Assembly: GCF_011355085.1 (NCBI RefSeq)
Contig: NZ_VXCP01000023.1
Span: forward strand, 1-64,000
Reading direction: 5' to 3'
Length of the DNA stretch: 64,000 bases
From: Pseudomonas akapageensis
GTDB lineage: Bacteria > Pseudomonadota > Gammaproteobacteria > Pseudomonadales > Pseudomonadaceae
The translations under genes were made by a program, and so were the position numbers. Below, piece by piece: positions 35,733-43,555 of the stretch. The notes beneath the pieces are model-generated. The model did no database searches. It had not been told where the DNA came from and saw only the letters and a list, made by a program, of their open reading frames with translations. Each line of letters begins with the position of its first letter. Position 1 is the stretch's first letter.

Positions 35733-36143
35733 TCATGGCGCGACGAGATGCAGGCGCCGTTGCGGAAACAGGTTTTCCAGGGTTTCCAGCAGGCGAACGT
35801 GATAGATGGGCTTGCGGAACAAGTCGAGCACCTGCAGGCGCAGCATGTCGCTGACATCCTCCATGTCGGCATGACCGGAGGTGACGATGACCGGCAGATG
35901 CTGGCGTGCGGTGTGTTCGCGCAGGCGCCTGATCAGCGAAATGCCGCTTTCTTCCGGCATGCGCAGATCGGTGATCACCAGGGCGACGTCGGGGTGAAGC
36001 GTCAGTTGCTGCAGGGCGAGCTTGACTGATCTTGCCGTCAGGCAAATGAAGCCTTCGCCCTCCAGGAGTTCGGCGAGTTCAAACAGGGCATCCTCTTCAT
36101 CGTCCACCAAAAGCAATTGCTGGCGTGGGAGAGAGACAGGCAT
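35733..36143 (-). CDS. Receiver-only response regulator next to Flp pilin
   Basis: The 136-residue protein is a single CheY-like receiver: LLLVDDEEDALFELAELLEGEGF supplies the acidic pair, VITDLRMPEESG the phospho-acceptor Asp (near 59), VTSGHAD the conserved switch Ser, and FRKPI the conserved Lys. No output domain is present, so it probably acts by protein contact or as a phosphate sink. It follows the flp pilin gene on the same strand with a 63-base gap. The nearest likely phosphodonor is the PprA-like sensor in the same island. Its target is not known. Confidence 0.88.
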   Translation of the reverse strand: MPVSLPRQQLLLVDDEEDALFELAELLEGEGFICLTARSVKLALQQLTLHPDVALVITDLRMPEESGISLIRRLREHTARQHLPVIVTSGHADMEDVSDMLRLQVLDLFRKPIYHVRLLETLENLFPQRRLHLVAP

Positions 36144-36206
36144 GGTTTGTACCTATTCAGCATTAGGAACGATGTGTTGTGAGGGGGCGCGCTGGGTGAA
36201 AATTCG

Positions 36207-36398
36207 CTACGGTTTCACGTCTTCAACAGCGTCGGCGACTTTCTGGAAGGCATTGTTTACGGCGTGTTTGACAGTTGGTACAGCTCCAAGAAGGACTGTC
36301 GCCACAATCGCAGCAAGAATCGTGTATTCAATACCGGAAGCAGCATCCTTGTTATATACGAAATGTTTGATTTTCTTCAGGAAAGTGGTCGGAGACAT
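36207..36398 (-). CDS. flp: Flp-type (type IVb) pilin
   Basis: The 63-residue prepilin has a basic leader (MSPTTFLKKIKHFVYNKD), then a Flp motif AASGIEY and a hydrophobic helix (TILAAIVATVLLGAV), and a short C-terminal tail. Glu24-Tyr25 is the conserved EY pair. In canonical Flp pilins the peptidase cuts after Gly five residues before Glu (G/xxxxEY); here that position is Ala19 (codon GCT). A prepilin peptidase (fppA) lies 1.2 kb upstream. The gene starts with ATG 36398, with AAGGAG six bases before. No tad/rcp pilus assembly genes are present in the window. Confidence 0.9.
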   Translation of the reverse strand: MSPTTFLKKIKHFVYNKDAASGIEYTILAAIVATVLLGAVPTVKHAVNNAFQKVADAVEDVKP

Positions 36399-36646
36399 CG
36401 TACTGCTCCTTGCGCTGAGGGTGCTGATGCGACGGGTTTACTGGGTGATAACCCTTTGCCACTACAGCATTGTCGCCAACCCTCAGACCAACAAGTGTAA
36501 GAAAGCAGTATTACTAAAGTTATATAGTTTCTGTCGGCGTCAATAACCCGTTGATCAAGGCGCCGCTGGAAAATGGAGGAATTTTTCGCTGACAAGCCCA
36601 TAGAGCTTAAATGCAGCTCACAGATATTTGAATCGACACAAATATT

Positions 36647-36674
36647 GTGGGAGCGGGCTTGCCCGCGATAGCCT
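36647..36674. repeat. Single REP half (GCGGGCTTGCCCGC variant)
   Basis: The unpaired REP core GTGGGAGCGGGCTTGCCCGCGATAGCCTC lies 31 bases past the pprB stop. The 306-base gap between pprB and flp (36399-36704) otherwise holds only AT-richer sequence that must contain the flp promoter; I see no convincing gene in it. Confidence 0.8.
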
Positions 36675-36704
36675 CACCACGGAGCACCAGACAAACCGCT
36701 CACC

Positions 36705-37490
36705 TCAATGCGTCAGCTGCCGCTGCCGCAACCCCGATGTACTCGGCGCCAACGCCAACGCCAGCTGCGTCCGGTTATGCATGTGCGTCAGGCGCAGCAC
36801 CTGCGACACATACAGCTTGACGGTATTCTCGGTAATGCCCAGTTCGCAGGCAATCTGATAGTTGGTCTGGCCCTTGCCGACCAGGCGTGCCACTTCGTGT
36901 TGGCGGGGTGAGAGCTGGCTGAGGATGGCGGGAGTTTCCTCTGCCTCTTCGGCCTGTTGCACGTCGGCTGATGAGGGCGTGATTACAGGCTGCCCCCGCG
37001 CCTTATTCAGGTCTTGATACAGATCGTCGATCGATTCTGCCAGGCATTGCAGCTTCTGGTTCAGATCACCGAGGTGCTGGAAACATTTCTGCCGTTCTTC
37101 AATCACCGCCTCCTGGCGTTGCACGCCTTCGAGCAGTTCATTGAGATCGACCGGTTTCTGGTAGTAATCGGCGAAGCCCTCGCGCAGCGCCCGGATCACA
37201 TCCTGTTTGTCGGCCCGCCCGGTGAGCATGATCGCCTCGAAAGCTCGATGCTTGCCGGCGACCCTCTTGAGTTCCTGGACCAGTTCGATGCCGTTGAGCC
37301 CGGGCATGTGCATGTCGCAGAGCACCAGGGTGATTTCATCGTCGTCGTTGAAATGCTCGATGGCCTGCTGGCTGGAATGACAAGGCACGCAACGGTACCC
37401 GCTGGCTCCAAGGAATTCGCACAGCTCTTCGACGACAATGGGTTGATCATCAACAATCAGCAGCTTTGAAGGTGACGCTAGCGTATCCAC
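36705..37490 (-). CDS. pprB: PprB-like response regulator (receiver plus LuxR-type HTH)
   Basis: The 261-residue protein has an N-terminal receiver (LLIVDDQPIVVEEL, phospho-acceptor Asp59 in LVLCDMHMPG, FADYYQKPVDL), a coiled region rich in Gln and Glu (about 125-185) and a LuxR-type HTH (LSPRQHEVARLVGKGQTNYQIACELGITENTVKLYV). In P. aeruginosa PprB sits beside fppA and pprA and activates the Flp/Tad pilus and adhesin genes. Here it is flanked by flp and fppA in the same direction. The GTG at 37490 is chosen because AGGGAG lies six bases upstream; the frame continues to a TTG at 37511. Confidence 0.85.
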   Translation of the reverse strand: MDTLASPSKLLIVDDQPIVVEELCEFLGASGYRCVPCHSSQQAIEHFNDDDEITLVLCDMHMPGLNGIELVQELKRVAGKHRAFEAIMLTGRADKQDVIRALREGFADYYQKPVDLNELLEGVQRQEAVIEERQKCFQHLGDLNQKLQCLAESIDDLYQDLNKARGQPVITPSSADVQQAEEAEETPAILSQLSPRQHEVARLVGKGQTNYQIACELGITENTVKLYVSQVLRLTHMHNRTQLALALAPSTSGLRQRQLTH

Positions 37491-37595
37491 TCGCAACTCC
37501 CTGCTTGCCAAGCCAATTGGTGGCAGTTCCTCTATTCAGGCCTAAAAGTAGACGCACTTTCAGGCGCTGTACATAGAGGAAAGTCCCTGAAGCGA

Positions 37596-38066
37596 CTAAT
37601 TGACCCACAAAAGGGCAATGAAAAAACCGGCCAGCAAGAAGGGGGCGAATGGCTGTTTTTTTGACGAATCGCCATTGAGTTGCAGCAGATAGGTTTTAAA
37701 CCTTTGACTTACATGCGCGACCAGCCAACTGCTGCTCATCAGCCACAGCACTGTCACCAGGCCTGCACCGATGATCGTCCCGAGGATGTGCATCCGATCG
37801 GTGGCCAATGCCAATGCACCGAGCAGCTTCACATCGCCGGCACCCAATTGGCCGTAGACGTAGCCAGGCATCGACAACAGGATGACGATTGCCAGGGCCC
37901 AGCCCCCTTCAGTGGCATCGGCACCCAGCCAGGTATGCCCGGTCAGGAACAGGTAGATGAGTGCGCAGACCGCACCGCCCAGGGTCAGTTCGTTGGCGAT
38001 CTGCCGTTGACGGACATCCTGTTCGGCGCATAACGCGAGCCATAGCAGCAGGACGAGGCTTTGCAT
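37596..38066 (-). CDS. fppA: Flp prepilin peptidase (A24 family)
   Basis: The 156-residue inner-membrane aspartic protease lacks the N-terminal methylase part of PilD, as FppA/TadV enzymes do. The two catalytic aspartates are visible: Asp17 in AEQDVRQRQIAN and Asp78 in the GAGD motif of GQLGAGDVKLLGAL. Five to six membrane helices cover the rest. It should remove the leader of the Flp pilin encoded nearby. It lies 105 bases upstream of pprB on the same strand, and the PprA-like gene is divergent from it across a very short gap. Confidence 0.92.
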   Translation of the reverse strand: MQSLVLLLWLALCAEQDVRQRQIANELTLGGAVCALIYLFLTGHTWLGADATEGGWALAIVILLSMPGYVYGQLGAGDVKLLGALALATDRMHILGTIIGAGLVTVLWLMSSSWLVAHVSQRFKTYLLQLNGDSSKKQPFAPFLLAGFFIALLWVN

Positions 38067-38088
38067 TTGTAAAAAACATCCCTTTTCG

Positions 38089-40950
38089 ATGAATGATTCT
38101 ATGCTGGTACACAGGTATTACTGTCAGGGTAGACGCGAACATGGAAGCAGGCCTCCCCACTCGGCAAAAAGGTGCAACGGCGATCAAGTCAACGCGCTTG
38201 CCGGACACCCTGCACGCCGAAGCGAGTCTGCAGCTTTGAGTGGCGGCGAAACGCTGTTCAGCCGCTGGCGTGGCCGCAGCACACCGCACCTGACCGAGGC
38301 CTCGGAACCGCTGGTGCTGCCGGCCGTGGGCCTGCAGATCCTGATGGATGACCAGGCCCGTGTTCTGCGTCTGGCCGGCCCGTTGCGGCCGGCCCTGGCA
38401 TTGCCCACCCAAAGCGGTGCGACCCTGATCGATTACGTCCAGCCCCAGAGTCGCTTGAGCCTCGAAGGGCAGCCCGGCGACTGGCAGCACCAGACCCTGG
38501 ACCTGGACTTCAAGGGCCCGGCCGGTCAGACGCTGCATACCCGTGGCTGGCTGCTGCAATGGCCGGGCGGCTGGATGCTGCAGATGTTCGATGTCGGCGA
38601 CCTGATACAAGAGCGCCGCCAGGCCCGCAGCCAGGAGCAGAATCAACGCCTGGCCCGAGACATCAATGCCCAGCTGCGCCAGTGCGATCCGGCGCGGCTG
38701 TCGACCGTGACGAGCGATCAACTGCAGGCACTGGCACAGCGCTGGCGCTTGTCGCGGGTGGCGTTGCTGCTGCGTAACGGGCAAGGTTGGCAAACCTTCG
38801 CCGAGGCCCAGGGCAATGCCTTTCAGGGGCTCTGGCCTTGTGACGCGCGCTTGAGTCGCGAACTGCACAAATGTGAGCAGGGGCAGGTTCTGTGCTCCAG
38901 CCAGCACCCGGAACTGCAACGACTGTTTGGCAGCTGCGCCGTGTTATTGCTGCCCTATTGCAGCGACGGTGCCGTACAGGCCTGGATGCTTTGCGCCACT
39001 GCCGCCGGCCAACCGCTGGACTTGCTGCTCGAGCGCGATGGCGAACCCTTGCTGACGGCGCTGGCGGAACCTTTGCTGAGCCGTCTGGCCGAGCAGCAGC
39101 ATCAGCATCAGCTGCAGCGCCTGGAGGCCTTGCAAGGGCTGCTCGATACGGGGTGGTGGGAGTATCAGGCCGAGGGCGAGCAGGTAGTGCTGGCACCGTC
39201 GCTGGCACTGACGTTGGGGCTCGAGACCAGCACGCTGACCTTGCAGGCCTTCCTCGACTTGATCCACCCGGCCGACCGCGAAGAACTGCACACGGGAATG
39301 CGTGCACTTGAGCAGCACGACACACCGCTGCTGCAATGCGTACGCCTGTATCAATCAGGCCTGGCGTCGCTTTGGTGCCGTATCTCCGGGCAGGCGCTGG
39401 GCAAGGGGGCCGCGCGGCGGGTGATCGGCTTCCTCCTCGATATCAGCGACATCAAAATCCAGCAGCAACAGGCAGCCGCTGCCCATGCCCGGCTGGACAA
39501 CCTCATCGCCAGCTCACCGGCGATCATCTACGTACAGCGCTATGAGGAAGGTGCGCTGCGTCCGGACTTTTTCAGCGCCAGTCTGCAGCCGCTGCTGGGC
39601 TGGACCCGGGAGCAATGCCAGCAGGCCGAGCTGTCCCAGTGGGTGCACCCCGATGACCGCGCGGCCTTTTTCGAGCGCTCGCGCGTGCTCTTGCGCGAAG
39701 GCCAGGTGCGTAGCCGCTATCGCCTGCAGGACAGCCGCGGCGATTACCATTGGCTGCTCGATGAGGCGCGCCTGTTGCGCAATGACCTCGGCTTACCCGT
39801 TGAAGCCGTCGGGCTGTGGCTGGATGTCACCGAGGCCACTCAGACCGCCGAACAGGTACGTCAGAGCGAGGAACGCTACCGCATTCTGGTGGAAAGCTCG
39901 CCGGCGATGATCTGTCGCTATCGGCCGGACCTGACCCTGACCTTCGGCAACCGGCCGCTGGCCGCCTACCTGGAATGCACGCCGCAGGAACTGCCCGGTA
40001 TCAACCTGGGCAGCTGGTTGTCGCCGGAGCAACATCAGGCATTCGTCGAGCGTATCGCTGGCTTGACCCCCGAGCAGCCGGTCAGCACGGCAGAGATCGC
40101 CCTGCTACTGCCCGGTCGCGAACATGCGTGGTGGATCTGGTCCGATCGTGGCGTGTTCGATGAAGCCGGTCAGTTGCTCGAAGTGCAGGCCGTGGGCCGC
40201 GACAACACCGACGTGCGCCGCACTCAACAGCAGCTGACCCAGAGCGCGAAGATGGCCACCCTGGGGGAGATGGCAGCCGGGCTCGCCCATGAGATCAACC
40301 AGCCACTCAATGTCATGCGCATGGCCATCGTCAACATGCTCAAGCGCTTGGGCAACGGCGATGTGCAGATCGATTACCTGCAAGACAAGCTCAACCGTAT
40401 CGATGCCCAGGTCCAGCGGGCGGCGCGGGTGGTCGATCATATGCGGGTGTTTGGCCGACGCTCTGAAATCGAACAGCAATTGTTCGATCCGAAACAGGCC
40501 GTGGAGGGCACCTTGTCGCTACTGTCCGAAGGCCTGCGCGGCAAGGGCGTGGAACTGCGCGTGGCGGATCTGCAGACGCAGCTCCAGGTGCGCGGGCATG
40601 TGGATCAACTCGAGCAAGTGCTGATCAACCTGCTGGTCAACGCCCGTGATGCCTTGCTCTCCAGGCGCGAAGGCAATCGCGACTTCCAGCCCTGGATCGC
40701 GCTGAGCATCGAGCATGACAGCGCTTCGGTTCGCGTGCTGGTCGAGGATAACGGCGGTGGCATCGACCCGCGCCTGCTGGAGCGGATATTCGAGCCGTTT
40801 TTCACCACCAAGCCTATTGGTGTGGGCACAGGGCTTGGGTTGTCGGTGAGCTACGGGATCATCGACAACATGGGCGGGTGTTTGAGTGTGAGCAATGCCC
40901 GGGAGGGGGCTCGGTTTTGTATCGAGCTGCCGGTTCAGATCGCCAGTTGA
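38089..40950 (+). CDS. pprA: PprA-like sensor histidine kinase with PAS domains
   Basis: The open frame codes up to 953 residues with no membrane helix, so the sensor is probably cytosolic. After a poorly conserved first part (about 90-330) come three PAS/PAC units (about 345-465, 465-590, 600-720), a HisKA domain with GLAHEINQPLN (His734) and a HATPase domain (LINLLVNARDAL, EDNGGGIDP, GTGLGLSVSYG). In P. aeruginosa PprA phosphorylates PprB. The 5' end is unclear: no ribosome-binding site precedes ATG 38089 or ATG 38101, and the first 49 codons look non-coding. The better start (ATG 38141) is in another frame that ends at 38239 as this frame reaches TTG 38236. Confidence 0.82.
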   Translation: MNDSMLVHRYYCQGRREHGSRPPHSAKRCNGDQVNALAGHPARRSESAALSGGETLFSRWRGRSTPHLTEASEPLVLPAVGLQILMDDQARVLRLAGPLRPALALPTQSGATLIDYVQPQSRLSLEGQPGDWQHQTLDLDFKGPAGQTLHTRGWLLQWPGGWMLQMFDVGDLIQERRQARSQEQNQRLARDINAQLRQCDPARLSTVTSDQLQALAQRWRLSRVALLLRNGQGWQTFAEAQGNAFQGLWPCDARLSRELHKCEQGQVLCSSQHPELQRLFGSCAVLLLPYCSDGAVQAWMLCATAAGQPLDLLLERDGEPLLTALAEPLLSRLAEQQHQHQLQRLEALQGLLDTGWWEYQAEGEQVVLAPSLALTLGLETSTLTLQAFLDLIHPADREELHTGMRALEQHDTPLLQCVRLYQSGLASLWCRISGQALGKGAARRVIGFLLDISDIKIQQQQAAAAHARLDNLIASSPAIIYVQRYEEGALRPDFFSASLQPLLGWTREQCQQAELSQWVHPDDRAAFFERSRVLLREGQVRSRYRLQDSRGDYHWLLDEARLLRNDLGLPVEAVGLWLDVTEATQTAEQVRQSEERYRILVESSPAMICRYRPDLTLTFGNRPLAAYLECTPQELPGINLGSWLSPEQHQAFVERIAGLTPEQPVSTAEIALLLPGREHAWWIWSDRGVFDEAGQLLEVQAVGRDNTDVRRTQQQLTQSAKMATLGEMAAGLAHEINQPLNVMRMAIVNMLKRLGNGDVQIDYLQDKLNRIDAQVQRAARVVDHMRVFGRRSEIEQQLFDPKQAVEGTLSLLSEGLRGKGVELRVADLQTQLQVRGHVDQLEQVLINLLVNARDALLSRREGNRDFQPWIALSIEHDSASVRVLVEDNGGGIDPRLLERIFEPFFTTKPIGVGTGLGLSVSYGIIDNMGGCLSVSNAREGARFCIELPVQIAS
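38141..38239 (+). other. Short open frame overlapping the pprA 5' end (possible leader or frameshifted N-terminus)
   Basis: ATG 38141 has AGGGT ten bases upstream. The frame gives 32 ordinary-looking residues (MEAGLPTRQKG ... HAEASLQL) and stops at TGA 38237-38239. That stop overlaps TTG 38236 of the pprA frame. One extra T in the CTTT run would join the two frames. It may be a translation-coupled leader or the broken true N-terminus of the sensor. Confidence 0.45.
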
Positions 40951-41043
40951 GTCCGTTCGGCACCACAGCTGAGGTTTGCGCCGACGTCGACAGGTCGATG
41001 CCGAGCGTACGCCAGTGTAGTCAAGGCTCGCGCAAAATGATGG

Positions 41044-41066
41044 CCAGTCGCCTTCGTGGCGACTGG
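41044..41066. terminator. Hairpin between convergent pprA and DUF4136 genes
   Basis: A 9-bp perfect stem CCAGTCGCC / GGCGACTGG with a TTCGT loop lies between the two stops. On the plus strand TGCTTTT follows after five bases, so it is a weak candidate terminator for pprA. Confidence 0.5.
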
Positions 41067-41082
41067 AGAGTGCTTTTAGAGG

Positions 41083-41649
41083 TTAATTGAGCTTGGGAGG
41101 GTAGTAGGACAGCACCTTGGCTACGGTCTGCTGGATCGCAGTGCTGCGTTCGTTCGGGTCTGGCGGGTAGTTGCTCAAGATGTGCTCGGCGCTGCCGCGC
41201 CAGACCAGCTTGCCGTCGTGGCCATCGAGCATGTCGACCTGAATCGTGGCGACCTTGTAGTCATAGGTGCGGGTTTCGTAGTACGTCGGGCCACCCCAAT
41301 AGTTGCCCCACATACCGTACCCATAGCCACCGTAGCCGGTGGTGTACTGTTGCTGACGGTTTTCCACGATGAAATAGGTTTGAATATTGAGGTCGCCCTT
41401 GCTGGACGCCTGGGCCGGGCGCAGGCCGCGTTGGTCCAGCTGTTCGCTGACTGCCTGGCGGATCCGCTGCTCGGTCAGGTCGCTCTTGATCCGCGGATCG
41501 TCCGGGCGGTATTGCAGGGCGGGCTCTTTCCATGTCCAGCTGCGGTAGGCGGCGAAATCGCGGCTGGCATCGTAGTCCTGATTGACTTTGGTGGTCTCGC
41601 AGGCGCTGAGCAGAATGGCCAGTGAGAGTAAACCGAGACGGCGGAACAT
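41083..41649 (-). CDS. DUF4136 lipoprotein
   Basis: The 188-residue lipoprotein starts MFRRLGLLSLAILLSACE with a lipobox Cys at 18. The mature part matches DUF4136: DYDASRDFAAYRSWTWK, then IRQAVSEQLDQRGLRPA, a Tyr/Gly-rich insert (YTTGYGGYGYGMWGNYWGG) and VDMLDGHDGKLVWRGSA. It is likely anchored to the outer membrane. Function is unknown. The ATG at 41649 has GGAG upstream; the frame above it contains no signal peptide. A similar gene lies 49 bases upstream on the same strand and is probably a tandem duplicate. Confidence 0.88.
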   Translation of the reverse strand: MFRRLGLLSLAILLSACETTKVNQDYDASRDFAAYRSWTWKEPALQYRPDDPRIKSDLTEQRIRQAVSEQLDQRGLRPAQASSKGDLNIQTYFIVENRQQQYTTGYGGYGYGMWGNYWGGPTYYETRTYDYKVATIQVDMLDGHDGKLVWRGSAEHILSNYPPDPNERSTAIQQTVAKVLSYYPPKLN

Positions 41650-41698
41650 GATGGGTCTCCGGTTGAGTTTACGCACGGGCAGCTGCAAAAAATCTGCC

Positions 41699-42325
41699 CT
41701 AACTAGGAGGATACGCCGTCAGCGCCTTTTGAACAGCGTCGCGTAAAGCGTTGTTACGCTCGCTGATACTGCCCTGGCTACTGGTCTCGGCGCTGGCGCT
41801 CCAGACCGGTTGGCCGCTGCTGCCATCGAACAGATTGATGTGTACCACCATGACTTGAACGGTGTAGGTACGCACCACCGGGACGCTGCCATACACGCCG
41901 TAACCATTGCCATAGTGGTTATAGGGGCCATAGCGATCGTAACCGTAGCCGCCGTAGGCTCCGTAATAATCGGTGACTTGCTGCAAGCGCGTTTCCAGGC
42001 GCATGTCGGCAGCGACGTGCAGGTCAGCTGGCGCGTTGCCGCGGGCCGGTCGCAAACCCCGTTGGTCCAGCGCGTTGCTCACGGCTTCGGCGACCTGCGC
42101 CGAGTCGATCAACTCGCTGCCCGCGGGCAACTGGCCGTTGAGCCAGGCCCAATTGCGGTAATGGGCGTAGTCGCGCTGTGGCGCCGGGTAAGCGCTGGCG
42201 TCGAACGTGTTGGCGGCCTGGGGTGGTGCGGGCGGTAGCGGGTTGGAAACGGCGGTGTAGGGGTTGGGGCTCTGGCAGGCGGCCAGGCCCAGCAACGACA
42301 GGCCCAGCATCATACGGCGTAGCAT
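41699..42325 (-). CDS. DUF4136 lipoprotein (tandem paralogue)
   Basis: The 208-residue protein begins MLRRMMLGLSLLGLAAC (lipobox Cys at 17), followed by a Pro/Ala-rich spacer (about 20-40) and a DUF4136 domain: DYAHYRNWAWLNG, VAEAVSNALDQRGLRPARG, a Tyr/Gly-rich insert (YYGAYGGYGYDRYGPYNHYG) and INLFDGSSGQPVWSASAE. It shares layout with the next gene. ATG 42325 is preceded by GGAG at six bases and gives the signal peptide directly; ATG 42337 is less likely. It follows cmoM after 20 bases, so mazG-like, cmoM and both DUF4136 genes may form one transcript. Confidence 0.87.
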   Translation of the reverse strand: MLRRMMLGLSLLGLAACQSPNPYTAVSNPLPPAPPQAANTFDASAYPAPQRDYAHYRNWAWLNGQLPAGSELIDSAQVAEAVSNALDQRGLRPARGNAPADLHVAADMRLETRLQQVTDYYGAYGGYGYDRYGPYNHYGNGYGVYGSVPVVRTYTVQVMVVHINLFDGSSGQPVWSASAETSSQGSISERNNALRDAVQKALTAYPPS

Positions 42326-42345
42326 TTTCTTCTCCATGGGCCTGT

Positions 42346-43095
42346 TCAGGCCGGGCGGCAAATCCAGTGCAGGTAGCGCCCCAGGCCGGCATAGGCCGGG
42401 TGGCGGCGGTGCGCCAGCTCCATTTCCAGCAGGTCCAGCAGTTCGGCCTTGGCCTGGAACTCGAGGGGCATATAGTCATGAAACACCCGGACGCCACTCT
42501 GGGTCTCGACCGTCCAGTAACCCTCAAGTTGCGCTTGCAAATCCCGTGGATCAAGCGGCATTTGCGGCGTCAGGCTCTGCTTTTCACCGGCCAGCGTGTT
42601 CTTGCGCAGCTTGCGGAAATGGCCCTTGAGCAGGTTGCGGAACACCAGTGCATCGCGGTTGTAGAAGGCCAGTGACAGCCAGCCGTTCGGTGCGGTCAGT
42701 TGGTGCAGTACCGGCAGGATGGCATGGGGTTCGGCCAGCCATTCGAGCACGGCATGGCATAGCACCAGGTCATAGGGTTCGGTCAGTTGCCCGAGCAATT
42801 CCTGCCACGGCGCCTGAATGAACGTCGCTTGCTGTCCGGCGGCGGCAAAACGCTCGCGAGCCCCGGCAAGCATCGGTTCGGCGGGTTCGGCCAGGGTCAC
42901 CTGATGGCCGCGCTCGGCCAGCCACAGCGACATATGGCCCAGCCCCGCGCCAATATCCAGCACCCGCAATGGGCGATCCGGCAGGGCTTCGGCCAGGTCC
43001 GCCTGCAGCACCGCCAGGCGAATGGCACCCTTGGCGCCGCCGTAGATTTTTTCGGCGAAGCGGGTCGCCAGCTCATCGAAGTGACGATCGTTCAT
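42346..43095 (-). CDS. cmoM: tRNA uridine-5-oxyacetic acid methyltransferase CmoM
   Basis: The 249-residue class I SAM methyltransferase shows RVLDIGAGLGHMSLWLAERGHQVTLAEPAE (SAM site, about 45-75) and YDLVLCHAVLEWLAEPHAILPVL (about 113-135). N-terminal FAEKIYGGAKGAIRLAVLQ and C-terminal GVRVFHDYMP match CmoM (formerly SmtA). It methylates 5-carboxymethoxyuridine at the wobble position of several tRNAs. ATG 43095 overlaps the stop of the MazG-like gene by four bases (ATGA), which decides the start over the longer frame to 43170. Translational coupling is expected. Confidence 0.93.
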   Translation of the reverse strand: MNDRHFDELATRFAEKIYGGAKGAIRLAVLQADLAEALPDRPLRVLDIGAGLGHMSLWLAERGHQVTLAEPAEPMLAGARERFAAAGQQATFIQAPWQELLGQLTEPYDLVLCHAVLEWLAEPHAILPVLHQLTAPNGWLSLAFYNRDALVFRNLLKGHFRKLRKNTLAGEKQSLTPQMPLDPRDLQAQLEGYWTVETQSGVRVFHDYMPLEFQAKAELLDLLEMELAHRRHPAYAGLGRYLHWICRPA

Positions 43096-43397
43096 CGGGC
43101 AAAGCGCCTTTCGCTGTCGGCCAGTTTGCTGCGCACGACCTGTTCCATATCCAGGCCCAGTTCGCTGCACAACAACAGCAGGTAAAGGACCACATCGCCG
43201 ACTTCCTGGCCGGCATGTTCCAGCTGTTCGGTAGACAACTGCCGGGACTGGTCCTCACTGAGCCACTGGAAAATCTCCACCAGCTCGGCCATCTCCACAC
43301 TGGCGGCCATGGCCAGGTTCTTAGGGCTGTGAAAGCCGCGCCAGTCGTTGGTGTCGCGGATGCGGTGCAGGCGTTGGGTGAGTTCGTCGAGGTTCAT
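43092..43397 (-). CDS. MazG-like nucleotide pyrophosphohydrolase (RS21-C6 type)
   Basis: The 101-residue all-alpha NTP pyrophosphatase has the family metal-binding motifs: AASVEMAELVEIFQW (ExxE, about 32-45) and HAGQEVGDVVLYLLLLCSELGLD (ExxD, about 61-83). The N-terminal RDTNDWRGFHSPKNLA is typical for the RS21-C6/dCTPase group, which clears unwanted nucleotides from the pool. ATG 43397 is 8 bases after an AGGAG-like sequence. It heads the operon with cmoM (four-base overlap). The exact substrate cannot be told. Confidence 0.9.
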   Translation of the reverse strand: MNLDELTQRLHRIRDTNDWRGFHSPKNLAMAASVEMAELVEIFQWLSEDQSRQLSTEQLEHAGQEVGDVVLYLLLLCSELGLDMEQVVRSKLADSERRFAR

Positions 43398-43452
43398 GCG
43401 GGGGTCTCCTGAAGGTGTATAGCTTCAGGGGGTTGGGCGTTTGGTGCAAGCT

Positions 43453-43548
43453 TGAAGGTCCTTCGGACCTTATCGCGGGCAAGCCCGCTCCCACAGAGGT
43501 CGGCGTTGCACATACCCTGTGGGAGCTGGCTTGCCAGCGATGAGGCCG
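43453..43548. repeat. Hybrid REP inverted pair
   Basis: The left half uses the CGGGCAAGCCCG core and the right half the CTGGCTTGCCAG core, so the two halves come from different REP subtypes. An AAGGTCCTTCGGACCTT hairpin precedes the left half. It ends eight bases before the stop of the next gene. Confidence 0.88.
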
Positions 43549-43555
43549 GTATTGC

